Source of the DNA: Oscillatoria nigro-viridis PCC 7112
Lineage (GTDB): Bacteria; Cyanobacteriota; Cyanobacteriia; Cyanobacteriales; Microcoleaceae
DNA length: 64,000 bases
Reading direction: 5' to 3'
NCBI RefSeq assembly: GCF_000317475.1
Contig: NC_019729.1
Span: 1,626,501-1,690,500, forward strand
Shown one piece after another: positions 1-9,172 of the stretch. Every line of letters starts with the position of its first letter. Position 1 is the stretch's first letter. A program made the translations under genes and the position numbers. A model generated the notes under the pieces. That model saw only the letters and a program-made list of their open reading frames with translations. It made no database searches and was not told the DNA's origin.

Positions 1-708
1 ACCCTGCTCTTGGGCGCGTTCGCGTTCCATTGCAGCTTCCTGTTCGAGTTGCCGCAATTGAGCGTTTTCTGCCTTAACTAACTCCTCTACCAATGGCGGG
101 TTTAGTATTTCATCCACCGATAAAACCAGATCGGGAAATACTACAGACACAATTTCCTCACCAGGCAAGAAATCTGTATACGTGTAACCATCTTCACCTT
201 CAATCAATGCAAAAAGCCTAATTTTTTGCTTACCAACTTTAGGGTCAACAATGCAATATTCTGGCACATTCGCTAATTCGTACTCTCCGCGTTTAATCAC
301 GTAATCTTCGCGGCGATTTTCGCTGACAACTTCTACCACTAACAGCGGCTTTTCATCAAATTCGAGGATACCTGCACCTGGTCTAGCAGCAGCTTGTTCC
401 AAAAGACTTTGAGTGCAGACAACTACATCGGGAATCCGAGATTTATCTTCATCTGTTCTCACTCCCAGACCCGTTTTTACTACTAAGTCGAGATTGTGTT
501 CAGCTAAGTAACGCTGCAATTGGTAAACTAAATATTCGCAAATTTTGATGTGTAAAACTGTGGCTGTTGGCATCGGGATTAATTTGCCTTTGTACAGTTC
601 ATATCTTACATCAGATTCTCCTTGATAAACTCGGTATTCTTCAAAAGTTAATGTCGGCAAAGTATCGAGCTGTTTTTCTTCGACTGCTGGCACAACAGAT
701 TGAGACAT
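1..708 (-). CDS. Uma2-family (DUF820) putative restriction endonuclease, copy 1, partial
   Basis: The frame runs from an ATG at 708 to the window edge with no stop (236 codons seen), so the C-terminus is missing. The PD-(D/E)XK fold of this family is suggested by the IPDVVV segment (Asp) and the VVEVVS segment (Glu). The end of the visible part is rich in Glu, Ala and Arg, typical of the coiled C-terminal tail. It is closely similar over its whole length to the next gene, including the shared first residues MSQSIVPAVEEKQ and an identical leader just before the ATG, so the pair is a recent tandem duplication. Uma2 proteins are abundant in cyanobacteria. A nuclease fold is established, but their biological role is not. 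Confidence 0.85.
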   Translation of the reverse strand, partial: MSQSVVPAVEEKQLDTLPTLTFEEYRVYQGESDVRYELYKGKLIPMPTATVLHIKICEYLVYQLQRYLAEHNLDLVVKTGLGVRTDEDKSRIPDVVVCTQSLLEQAAARPGAGILEFDEKPLLVVEVVSENRREDYVIKRGEYELANVPEYCIVDPKVGKQKIRLFALIEGEDGYTYTDFLPGEEIVSVVFPDLVLSVDEILNPPLVEELVKAENAQLRQLEQEAAMERERAQEQG

Positions 709-884
709 ATATTTTTACCTATCTCGATAGTTTTCTATTATACTAAATTTTGATTTTAACAGTATAGGCTTCGGTTCGGCAAAGATCGCCCTTCTTGACT
801 CCACGACTTGCCGCTAGATGATTGAGATACGTCAAGGGCGATTCCCTTCGGGATATCTTCGCTTCACGTACTTCATCCAAGTTC

Positions 885-1601
885 CTACACAGCATCAGGA
901 TCTATGCCCAATTCCCGCAATCTCGCCGCCAATCTTTCAGCTTTCTGCAATTGAGCTTGTTCTGCCTTAATTAACCCTTCTACCAATGGCGGATCTAAAA
1001 TTTCATTGACTGATAATCTCAGATTGGGAAATACTACAGATACCATTTCCTCACCCGGCAAGTAATCTACCTGTGTATAAACGTCATCACCTTCTGGAAA
1101 TGCCATAACTCGCACCCGCTGTCTGTTTTGTGTCGGATCGACAATCACATATTCCGGCACGTTAGCCTGTTCGTATTCTGTTCGTTTAAGTACATAATCT
1201 GCCCGCCGATCTTGGCTCACTACTTCTACTACAAATAAAGGTGTTTCGCTCAAGTCTAAGATGCCAGAACCAGGTCTGGCAAGAACTTGTTGCCACAAAC
1301 TTTCTGTGCAAACAACTACATCGGGAATGCGGGATGTAGCATCTTCGGTTCTGACTCCCACAGAAGTTTTTACGACTAAATCTAGATTGTGTTCAGCTAG
1401 GTAACGCTGCAATTTGTAAACCCAAAATTCGCAGATACTGGTGTGTAATGCGCTAGCCGTTGCCATCGGTATTAATTTGCCTTTGTACAATTCATATTTT
1501 ACATCGTCATTGCTTTGATAAACTCTGTATTCTTCAAAAGTTAATGTGGGCGAAGTATCGATCTGTTTTTCTTCGACTGCTGGCACAATAGATTGAGACA
1601 T
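885..1601 (-). CDS. Uma2-family (DUF820) putative restriction endonuclease, copy 2
   Basis: This 238-residue protein has the Uma2 layout: an N-terminal region with LTFEEYRVYQ, then ELYKGKLIPM, the IPDVVVC strand with the conserved Asp, and FVVEVVSQDRR with the conserved Glu of the PD-(D/E)XK nuclease core. It ends in an alanine- and arginine-rich helix. Length is normal for the family. It lies about 180 bp downstream of its paralogue on the same strand. The start at 1601 is supported by alignment with the paralogue. No substrate or partner can be inferred. Confidence 0.87.
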   Translation of the reverse strand: MSQSIVPAVEEKQIDTSPTLTFEEYRVYQSNDDVKYELYKGKLIPMATASALHTSICEFWVYKLQRYLAEHNLDLVVKTSVGVRTEDATSRIPDVVVCTESLWQQVLARPGSGILDLSETPLFVVEVVSQDRRADYVLKRTEYEQANVPEYVIVDPTQNRQRVRVMAFPEGDDVYTQVDYLPGEEMVSVVFPNLRLSVNEILDPPLVEGLIKAEQAQLQKAERLAARLRELGIDPDAV

Positions 1602-1734
1602 ATATTTTTACCTATCTCGATAGTTTATTATTATACTCAATTTTGATTTTAACACTCAAGGCATTGAGTACGAAAAGATCGATCGCCCTGATTGACAATC
1701 AAGCAATTTGATCCGGTTAAATATTTAGTTCAGT

Positions 1735-4700
1735 TCACCATTTGGGCGATCGCTGTAATAAGGCTGTAGCTGCCTCGCTGTCGAGAGGTTTAGAGAAAAA
1801 GTACCCCTGACCGTACTCGCAGCCGATCGCCCGCATTTGAGCCAACTGGGCGGCGGTTTCGACCCCTTCTGCCACTACCTCCATCCCCAAACTGCGGGCC
1901 AGCATCACGATCGCCCGCACGATTTCCAAATTTTCACCCGTTTCTCCGATGCGACTGACAAAAGAGCGATCGACCTTCAAAATATTAATCGGAAACTTGT
2001 GCAAATAACTCAGAGACGAATAACCAGTGCCAAAATCATCAATGCACAGATCGATCCCCAACTCTCTCAACTGCGAAAGCATCGCCGCCGCCGCTTCCCC
2101 ATCTTCCATCACCACACTCTCGGTAATCTCCAACTTCAAACAGCGAGCGTCAACACCCGTTTCCTGCAAAACTTGCTTAATTTGCTCGATCGACTCCGGT
2201 TCCGAAAACTGCCGCCCCGAAAGATTTACTGCTACAGTCAGCCGCGAATTTCCCACAGGTAAATTCAAACTCTGCCACTTAATAATTTGGCGGCAGCTTT
2301 CGTTCAAAACCCACAAACCCAAAGGCATAATTAACCCAGTTTCCTCAGCCATCGCAATAAATTCCATCGGGGAAACTAAACCCCGTTCCGGGTGCAGCCA
2401 GCGCACCAGCGCCTCAAATCCGATAACAGAGCCAGTTTTCAAACAAACGATCGGCTGATAATAAACAGTAAAAGGACATTCCAATTTTAAAGTAGTCAAT
2501 GGCGACTTCGGACGCTCCAATCTCCGATCGATTTCACTCATCGGCGAGTTTTCCGCCGCCGTCCCGCAGGCGAAATCCACGATCGAAGATTTCAAATTTA
2601 GTTCTTCAACCGACTCCCGCAAATCGTGTTCCAAGTGCATCAAAGCCACAGCCCGAGTGTGCATCGCACTGGTAAAAACTTCGTAGCGAGCTTTACCGAG
2701 AGCTTTGGCCCGGTACATCGCAATATCAGCATCGCGCAAAATATCTCCCGGCCACTGATATTTGTCGGTACTCAAAGCAATGCCGATGCTAGCAGTAATT
2801 AAAACTTTATTACCTTCCAAATAAAGCGGTCGTTCGATGGTTTTGAGAATTGCCTTTGCTTGGGCGATCGCCTCATCAACACCTTTAATTTCCTCAAGCA
2901 AAATCACAAACTCATCTCCCCCCAGACGAGCCACCGTATCGCCTGGCCGCAAACAAGTCAAGAGACGGCGAGCCACAGCCACCAACAGCCGATCGCCCGT
3001 GCGGTGTCCCTGACTGTCATTAATCACCTTAAACCTGTCCAAATCCAGAAACAGCACCGCAAACTGCTCGCTCGGATGCCGTTGGGCGCGGGCAAAAGCT
3101 TGCCCCAACCTGTCAGTCAACAAAGCACGGTTGGGCAACTCCGTCAGCGCATCGTGCAAAGCATCGTGCAACAATTGTTCTTCAGCCATCTTGCGCTCAG
3201 TCACGTCGTGACAGTTGACCACAATTCCCCGCACCGAAGGTTCGTTGAGCAAATTCGTCGCCACCGCTTCCAACACGCACCAGGAACCGTCCTTGTGCTG
3301 CACTCGGTATTCCGCCATTCCCAGGCTAACTTTCGGCATTTGCATGACACCTTTGAACACTTGATCCACTATCAGCAATTCGTCAGGGTGAATCAAGTCA
3401 AATATAGACCGGCCGAGCACTTCCCCCGTCGGGTAGCCCAAAATCCGCTCTAGGGAAGGAGAGACATAGCGGCAAAAGCCTTTCTCGTCGAGAATCACAA
3501 TAATGTCTCTAGCATTTTCAATCAACGATCGAAAGCGCTTCTCGCTTTGTCGCAGCTCTTGTTCCGTGCGCTTTTGGTCGGTAATATCGGTATTCATGTA
3601 AATCAGACCGACAATTTTCCCTTTGCGGTCTTTAATAGCATCGGCCCGCAGCAACACTTGCAAAGTTTCACCGCTTTTAGTGCGGTTGGTAATTTCACCA
3701 AACCAAGAATAACCTTGGGCGATCGTGTCGAGTACCTCCCTGGCGACTGCGGGGTCAGCAAAAACTGCCGATATACCTCCGGCCAGTTTAAATTCCTCTG
3801 CCGTGTCCCATTCAAATAGCTGAGAAAACGCTTGATTTTGATAGATGTGAGTGCCGTTCGCATCGCTGATGCCGATCGCGTCGCTCGAACTTTCCACCGC
3901 CTTGCGAGTCAGCACCAGAGCTTCTTCTGCCCGCTTGCGCTCGGTAATGTCAATCCCTACCAGACAAGCTGCTTTGCCCCGATCGTACTTTTGAGCCACA
4001 ATCAAATAGTATCCCTCGGACTGTCCCCCGTCGGTTTGTACCTTAATGTTGAGTTCTTTAACCGCTTCCGTAGCGTCCCCGGCAAAAAACTCCACCACAA
4101 AAGAGTTAAAATCCGAGCTAGCACCCAGAAAACCAATATCTTGACCGACAAAAGCCGACGGCGCCAAACCGTGAAGTTTGGCTAAGTGCTGGTTAACCCC
4201 CAAATAGCGCAAATCCGAGCTAATCCAAGATACTGTTCCCGGAACTGCTTCCAAAATCGTTTGCAGTTGGTCGTTAGCTTGCTGCAATGCTTGCTGCACT
4301 TCACATAGGGGTTCCGACAAGTCAGACTGAACTCCTACAAAGTGAGTCAAATTAGCCTTGTCGTCTCGCACGGGAGATAGCGATAATTTTGTCCAAAAAG
4401 GAGTGCCGTCTTTGCGGTAATTTTTGATTGGTGTCTGGATTGCTCTACCTTGGCGCAAGGCCTCGCGGATCTTAGCTACAGTAGTTCGATCGGTATCCGG
4501 GCCTTGCAAAAATCTGCAATTACGCCCCAAAATTTCGCTGGCGCAGTAACCTGTCATCCGTTCAAAGGCCGGATTGCAATAAATTATGGGACAATCTGGT
4601 GCATTGGCGTCAGCAATGACAATGCCGCAGCTAGTAGCTGCCAAGGCTCGATCGCGCAGCCACAGCGCTTCTGACGCAGTATGGCGATCGCCGACACCCC

Positions 4701-4761
4701 CCACTTCACCTAAATTAGAAATTGACTGGTTCTCCCGATCTCCCATCAGCCGAACTTTCAA
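1735..4761 (-). CDS. LOV-PAS-PAS-PAS-GGDEF-EAL blue-light c-di-GMP signalling protein
   Basis: This 1008-residue protein should make and/or degrade cyclic di-GMP in response to light. Residues about 45-150 form a LOV domain: the signature GRNCRFLQG puts the flavin-adduct cysteine at C82, followed by NYRKDGTPFW and FVGVQSDLS. Three further PAS domains follow (about 165-275, 285-395 and 410-525). The GGDEF motif is intact at 614-618, with an RxxD inhibitory I-site five residues before it. The EAL motif is intact at 783-785, with DDFGTGYSSLSYL and EGVET downstream. Both enzymatic domains therefore look competent. An in-frame ATG at 4743 (MGDREN) is an alternative start. There are no membrane segments, so it should be cytoplasmic. 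No operon partner is seen. Confidence 0.93.
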   Translation of the reverse strand: MKVRLMGDRENQSISNLGEVGGVGDRHTASEALWLRDRALAATSCGIVIADANAPDCPIIYCNPAFERMTGYCASEILGRNCRFLQGPDTDRTTVAKIREALRQGRAIQTPIKNYRKDGTPFWTKLSLSPVRDDKANLTHFVGVQSDLSEPLCEVQQALQQANDQLQTILEAVPGTVSWISSDLRYLGVNQHLAKLHGLAPSAFVGQDIGFLGASSDFNSFVVEFFAGDATEAVKELNIKVQTDGGQSEGYYLIVAQKYDRGKAACLVGIDITERKRAEEALVLTRKAVESSSDAIGISDANGTHIYQNQAFSQLFEWDTAEEFKLAGGISAVFADPAVAREVLDTIAQGYSWFGEITNRTKSGETLQVLLRADAIKDRKGKIVGLIYMNTDITDQKRTEQELRQSEKRFRSLIENARDIIVILDEKGFCRYVSPSLERILGYPTGEVLGRSIFDLIHPDELLIVDQVFKGVMQMPKVSLGMAEYRVQHKDGSWCVLEAVATNLLNEPSVRGIVVNCHDVTERKMAEEQLLHDALHDALTELPNRALLTDRLGQAFARAQRHPSEQFAVLFLDLDRFKVINDSQGHRTGDRLLVAVARRLLTCLRPGDTVARLGGDEFVILLEEIKGVDEAIAQAKAILKTIERPLYLEGNKVLITASIGIALSTDKYQWPGDILRDADIAMYRAKALGKARYEVFTSAMHTRAVALMHLEHDLRESVEELNLKSSIVDFACGTAAENSPMSEIDRRLERPKSPLTTLKLECPFTVYYQPIVCLKTGSVIGFEALVRWLHPERGLVSPMEFIAMAEETGLIMPLGLWVLNESCRQIIKWQSLNLPVGNSRLTVAVNLSGRQFSEPESIEQIKQVLQETGVDARCLKLEITESVVMEDGEAAAAMLSQLRELGIDLCIDDFGTGYSSLSYLHKFPINILKVDRSFVSRIGETGENLEIVRAIVMLARSLGMEVVAEGVETAAQLAQMRAIGCEYGQGYFFSKPLDSEAATALLQRSPKW

Positions 4762-5023
4762 GCAAACCTTTACAATTTCCGAGTTGTTTCTTACTCTAAC
4801 GTTTTTCAGGACTCGCGCAACGTAAATTGTATCTGGGCATTTAAGTAAGCGGGATTTCGCCTTAGTTGTTAGTTGTATTTTCTACCCTTGCTGTTCGGCA
4901 TTTAAAAAAGCACATCTTCACTTCCGCAGTGAAAAACCCTCTATTCTTCTCCCCCTCAGACTCTCTCCCCCTCTCCCCTTCTCCCCTTCTCCCCGCGCCC
5001 TGGCCATCACGATCCGCAGCAGC

Positions 5024-5857
5024 TTATTTAGGAGGAGTTGCAGCTTGAGAACTAGGCGGCGCAATATTAATTAATGGCAAAGTTCCGCCTCCTCCCATTA
5101 CTGTCGGAAACTGACCGTTCCATTTTTCAATTGCTTGCTGCTGCAATATTTCGGGAGTTAATGTTTGCCGCTGCAAGCGTTGTGCTTCGGCTTGACCTTT
5201 AGCGCGGTTTATTTCAGCTTGAGCGTCTTGAGTTGCTTTTTTAACTGCAAATTCTGCTTGTTTTGCTTCTTGTTCTGCTATCTGTTTGGCTTCGATGGCT
5301 TTGCTAAATTCTGGCGAAAAGCCAAAATTTATTAACGAAACATCTCTGACGATGACGCCGTAAGGTTCTAAACGCTTTTTGAGGCTGTTGTCGATTTCTG
5401 TTTTGAGTTCGGTGCGCTTAGTGATAATTTCTTCTGCGGTTTTTTTAGAAGTTGCTGCTTTGAGAACTTCCGAAATTGCCGGACTCAGAATGCTGGCAAC
5501 AATTTGTTCTTCGTCTCCCACTTGTTGGAAAACTTGATTTACTTTGGCGGGGTCAACATTCCAGTTGACTGCCAAATCTGTAGTAATGCTTTGCAAATCT
5601 TTGGATGCTGCATCTGCTTTCAAATCTGTTTTTTGTACCCGCACGCTGAGAGTTTTTACAGAGGTGACGATCGGTAAAATCGGGTGAATGCCTTCATCTA
5701 AAATCGCGTCTTGAACTTTGCCAAAGCGCATCATGACGCCGCGTTCCCCTGCACCGACGATGGTAAAAGGTTTTAAAATTAAGGCGGCGATGATGAAGAC
5801 GATGCCGCCGACGATGTAGAGAGCTAGGTTGTACCGAACACTTTGCATGGTTTTCAT
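5024..5857 (-). CDS. Prohibitin / SPFH (band 7) family membrane protein
   Basis: This 277-residue protein has one N-terminal membrane anchor (about residues 12-32, YIVGGIVFIIAALIL), then an SPFH/band 7 domain (GAGERGVMMRFGKVQ, LSVRVQKTDLKADAASKDLQ). A long charged helical segment follows (about 170-235, KQIAEQEAKQAEFAVKKATQDAQ). This is the prohibitin pattern: large ring oligomers at the plasma or thylakoid membrane. Cyanobacterial homologues are known, but their role is unsettled. It stands alone between the LOV protein and an IS cluster. Confidence 0.9.
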   Translation of the reverse strand: MKTMQSVRYNLALYIVGGIVFIIAALILKPFTIVGAGERGVMMRFGKVQDAILDEGIHPILPIVTSVKTLSVRVQKTDLKADAASKDLQSITTDLAVNWNVDPAKVNQVFQQVGDEEQIVASILSPAISEVLKAATSKKTAEEIITKRTELKTEIDNSLKKRLEPYGVIVRDVSLINFGFSPEFSKAIEAKQIAEQEAKQAEFAVKKATQDAQAEINRAKGQAEAQRLQRQTLTPEILQQQAIEKWNGQFPTVMGGGGTLPLINIAPPSSQAATPPK

Positions 5858-6219
5858 ATGTTAATTAACCTATGTTGTGTTACTTGATGTTAGTTTTCTA
5901 TTTGCTATTATCTAAGATAATAACTTCATTTTAATGGTGCAACAACTCATAAATTCATTGATTTGATTCATAAAAGTCATATAGTTGTCTGGGTCTGGGA
6001 ACCTCTGAGCTCGATGAGCGGGGATGAACAATGGCACTTGTAGCTGGGTGAGAATATTGATGAATAAATGTGTCAATCATCTTGACAAAGAGGAGTTTTT
6101 TAGATAAAGCCTAAGTAAATAGATAGCTCGATCGCTTTCCCACCAGCGATAAAATGGCGAGCCGAAAGAGAAAGCTTTCTCGAAAGCTAAAAAATCAGCA
6201 TCAAAGAGGTATTTTTTTT
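5858..6219. other. Intergenic region between the prohibitin gene and the IS cluster
   Basis: I see no convincing gene in these roughly 360 bases. A minus-strand open frame ending at 6077 runs into the end of the outer IS element. Its non-IS part (about 45 codons) matches nothing I recognise and may be the stump of a gene broken by the insertion. The prohibitin promoter should lie close to 5858-5930. Confidence 0.4.
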
Positions 6220-6257
6220 GACATACTCCCCTGCCTAAAGGCGAAGGGATTCTAAGC

Positions 6258-6399
6258 TCAGACAGCAATTGCAGGCATAGCCTGTCTAACATCACCTAAC
6301 TTAGCGGTTGATGCCCCAACCACACAAATATTTATCGCCGCGTTCTCGTCTCTGTCGTTCACCTTTTGACAGGACGGACAGCGCCATTCACGAACTGAC
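6258..6399 (-). pseudogene. tnpB: 3' fragment of the interrupted tnpB (zinc finger and last RuvC Asp)
   Basis: Read on the minus strand this stretch encodes SVREWRCPSCQKVNDRDENAA and ends at a TGA at 6258. It supplies the second CxxC of the zinc ribbon and the third RuvC aspartate (DRDENAA). Joining base 7711 to base 6399 gives KELDLSVREW in frame, the usual TnpB sequence, so this is the missing tail of the fragment at 7711-8694. Confidence 0.8.
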
Positions 6400-7710
6400 C
6401 AAGAAATGGGGATACAAGCCCCGTCTTTCAAGACGGCATTAATTCTCTTTGAAGTCTCTTAATTTTGTTGGTAAAGCCTAGTATAATAAAGCAAGTAAGT
6501 AACGGAAAATAATGAAAGCAAGGTATCAATACAGAATTTATCCGACTCATCAGCAACAGCAGAGTTTAGCTCAGTTGTTTGGATGCTGTCGAGTAGTCTG
6601 GAATGATGCCCTAGCGCTCTGCAAACAGTTTGAGAAAAAGCCAAGCTCTGCTGAACTTCAGAAAATAGTAATAACCCAAGCCAAAAAGACCGAAGAAAGA
6701 GCTTGGTTAAGTGAAGTTTCTAATATCCCCTTACAGCAGTCTCTAGCTGATTTGGAAACAGCTTTCCAGAACTTTTTCAACTCCTGTAAGGGAAAGCGGA
6801 AAGGTCGTAAAGTTCAGTATCCTAAATTAAAAAAAAGAACAAATAGGCAATCAGCGCGATTTAGGATGGGAGGGTTTTCCTTCAAAAATGGGGGTGTCTA
6901 TTTAGCTAAAATTGGTATTGTCAATCCAGTATGGTCGAGAAATCTACCTTCAGAACCTAGCTCTGTCACAGTAATCAAAGATTGTGCAAACCGTTATTTT
7001 TTAAGTTTTGTTGTAGAGGTTCAACCAATTCAAGTCGAAGCTAAAAACCCAAGTATCGGAATTGACTTGGGAATCAAAACCTTTGCAGTAATGAGTAACA
7101 GCGAAAAAGCCGAAAGTCCTAGCTACAAAAAGTTAGACCGGAAAGTTCGCAAACTCCAACGCAAGTTAGCCCGCCAGCCCAAAGATTCCAAAAGGAGAAA
7201 TATAACTCGAATCAAGCTCGCCACACTACACAATCGTATTACGGACACCCGTAAAGATTTCCTGCATAAATTATCAACCAAAATCGTCAACGAAAACCAA
7301 GTGATTATTCTGGAAGATTTGAACGTGTCAGGAATGCTGAAGAATCGGAAACTCTCAAGGGCGATTAGCCAACAAGGATGGAGAGAATTTAGAACTCTCT
7401 GTGAATCCAAATCCGAAAAATTTGGCAGAGAGTTTCAAGTAATTAGTAGGTGGGAACCTACTAGCCAAGTCTGTGCGGACTGTGGCTTTAAGTGGGGAAA
7501 AATTGATTTGTCTATTCGTTCAGTGGTTTGCATGAGTTGTGGTACTGAGCAAGACAGAGATGAGAATGCGGCTAAAATTATAGAGAAAGTCGGGATGGGG
7601 AATCGCCACGACTCTAAACGGGCGCAGAGGGTTTGTCAGGCTAGCAACGGTTAGCAGAACTCTATGAAGCGTCAAGAATCACCGCACCTTCAGGTCGGTG
7701 AGTATTTCAA
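6400..7710 (+). mobile_element. Inner IS1341/IS605-type element carrying only tnpB
   Basis: The element is 1311 bp, bounded by the point where the host tnpB reading frame resumes (6399 and 7711). The left end has the hairpin CCGTCTT..AAGACGG near 6430-6447. The right end has CACCGCACC..GGTCGGTG near 7680-7700, followed by about 10 bp, the geometry expected of IS200/IS605 ends. As expected for this family there is no target duplication. It carries no tnpA. Confidence 0.75.
6512..7654 (+). CDS. tnpB: TnpB, RNA-guided nuclease of an IS605-type element
   Basis: The protein is 380 residues and looks intact. It has a helix-turn-helix start (MKARYQYRIYPTHQQQ) and the RuvC aspartate in GIDLGIKTF. 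The RuvC glutamate is in ILEDLNVSGM. A Cys4 zinc ribbon (CADCG ... CMSCG) is followed by the last aspartate in DRDENAA. TnpB proteins are known to be guide-RNA-directed DNA nucleases whose omega-RNA comes from the element's 3' end, so the 7600-7710 region is the likely RNA source. It sits inside another tnpB. Confidence 0.92.
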   Translation: MKARYQYRIYPTHQQQQSLAQLFGCCRVVWNDALALCKQFEKKPSSAELQKIVITQAKKTEERAWLSEVSNIPLQQSLADLETAFQNFFNSCKGKRKGRKVQYPKLKKRTNRQSARFRMGGFSFKNGGVYLAKIGIVNPVWSRNLPSEPSSVTVIKDCANRYFLSFVVEVQPIQVEAKNPSIGIDLGIKTFAVMSNSEKAESPSYKKLDRKVRKLQRKLARQPKDSKRRNITRIKLATLHNRITDTRKDFLHKLSTKIVNENQVIILEDLNVSGMLKNRKLSRAISQQGWREFRTLCESKSEKFGREFQVISRWEPTSQVCADCGFKWGKIDLSIRSVVCMSCGTEQDRDENAAKIIEKVGMGNRHDSKRAQRVCQASNG

Positions 7711-8694
7711 AAATCCAACTCTTTCAGAACGTGTCCACAATGCACGCAAGTCTTACTAGATGGATACCAACGGTCAATGAAAACTACTTCTTTTCCTTTC
7801 TTTTTGGCAACCCATTCGAGAATTTGGAGAAATTCGCCGAATGCAAGGTCTGAAATTTTACGTCCCCAAAGTCGTTGCATTCCTTTTAGATTCAACGTCT
7901 CAAAGCACAGCACGTCGAACTTATCAGTTAGTTCGTGAGCCAATTTCCAGAACCAATCAGAGCGACGATTCACTACGTCAGGAGTGTTTGCGAACTAGAT
8001 TAAGTCTTGCTCTTTCTCGGTTCGCTGAGCCTTTCCGTTTTTGGGAATGCTGACGATTTGCTTTCTTGATAGCGCTGAGGGATTGTTTCAGAAATTGCGG
8101 TGATTCAATTTTTGTTCCATCTGAGCAGGTGAGAAACGTTTTCAAGCCGAAATCAAAGCCAGCGATTCTACTCGTCTCGACTTGGGTTTCAGGCTCTTTA
8201 ACGCTGTCAACGACCACAACCATGAACAACTCTCCTAAGGTCGTGCGTTTAATGGTTAACGTCTTAACCTTCCCTTCTATCTCTCTGGAATTCCAATACT
8301 GATAAACGCGATTTCCAATCTTAATTCGATTGCCACCTAAGAATTTGTAGCCAGCTTGCTTGAGAGTGAACGATTTGTATCTGCGAACTTTCTTGAATCC
8401 GGGCGGTCTAACTCCTTTCTTGTGATGCTTGAAGAACAGTTGGTAGGCGATCGAGATGCGTTGACAGATATCCTGTACAGCCTGAAATCCAACCTGTTGC
8501 CAGAATGCTTTACGCTTTCTGAGTTTGGCGATATGACTTTGAAGTTTGCTGCAATTCAAGTGCTTACCCCACATCCGGTAGTACCGTTTGTGAAGTGCAA
8601 TGCAATGGTTATAAATCACTCCGGCAGCATTGATACTTCGCTTGAGGTGTTTATTTTGGTTGCTTTGATATAGCTTGAACTTCAATGTTTTCAT
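7711..8694 (-). pseudogene. tnpB: 5' part of an interrupted and frameshifted tnpB
   Basis: The minus-strand frame starts at 8694 (MKTLKFKLYQSNQNKHLKR) with the RuvC-I motif FDFGLKTF, but stops at 7978. It resumes in another frame at about 7973 with NRRSDWFWKL, the RuvC-II motif CFETLNLKGM and half a zinc ribbon (KTCVHCGHV). A single-base indel near 7975-7985 explains the break. The gene is then cut at 7711 by the inner IS, so it carries two independent inactivating changes. Confidence 0.85.
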
Positions 8695-8735
8695 GCTAAC
8701 TATGATAACATAATAGGTAGCAATTGGGTAGCCAA

Positions 8736-8876
8736 ATGGTCAGAGAAAGATTAAGTATTCGCATTGTCGTGAGTCGGCTAGAGAAGTTGCGGAGAATTGC
8801 CAAACAGAAAGAAAAAACAATGACCCAACTTGTAGAGGACTGGATCGATCAACTTAAAGAGGAAAAGCAGTCCTAG
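8736..8876 (+). CDS. Small ribbon-helix-helix-like protein of the outer IS
   Basis: A 46-residue frame, MVRERLSIRIVVSRLEK onward, has a beta strand followed by two helices (the second around TMTQLVEDWIDQLKEE), the pattern of CopG/Arc-like DNA-binding proteins. It is divergent from the broken tnpB, with about 40 bp between the two starts. It ends just before the terminal hairpin, so it belongs to the element. A regulatory or accessory role in transposition is inferred. The protein could act as a dimeric repressor of the shared promoter. Confidence 0.6.
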   Translation: MVRERLSIRIVVSRLEKLRRIAKQKEKTMTQLVEDWIDQLKEEKQS

Positions 8877-9172
8877 AAGGACGGGGCTTTAAACCCAGTT
8901 TTCCGGTAAATTTTGAGGAGAAAATTAGAGGTGCGTGCCGGTAAAACCTTTGGGGTTTGGTTCCACCACAACCGAAAGATAGAATTTCACTCTCCCACCT
9001 ACAGACTCTATTTGTAGAATTGGCATCGGCCCGCCTCGCTCAACCCTCCTGAGTAGAAAAAAAGACTCCTTGGCCAAGTTGGGAATTTATAGCGACAAAC
9101 GATAAAAATCCGAGTTTAAAAATGCCTGAAAATAAGTTAAGGTTAGATGAGAACGGTTGAAGAGAAATCAAA

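Larger units (their letters stand above)
6220..8900 (-). mobile_element. Outer IS605-type element (tnpB plus small RHH gene), broken by a nested IS
   Basis: A tnpB on the minus strand is split into 7711-8694 and 6258-6399 by a second IS. The 3' terminal structure of the outer element is near 6220-6255, where bases pair around GCCTAAAGGC. The other end is near 8868-8900, after a hairpin (TCCTAGAAGGA) and the run GGGGCTTTAAACCC. No tnpA is present, so movement would need a transposase in trans. The exact ends are approximate. Confidence 0.7.

Noticed and set aside
2860-3453. 197-codon plus-strand open frame
   Set aside because: It is the complement of the GGDEF protein and is a shadow of its codon use.
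6077-6216. Minus-strand frame running into the IS end
   Set aside because: Its start lies in IS sequence and the remaining 45 codons match nothing I know.
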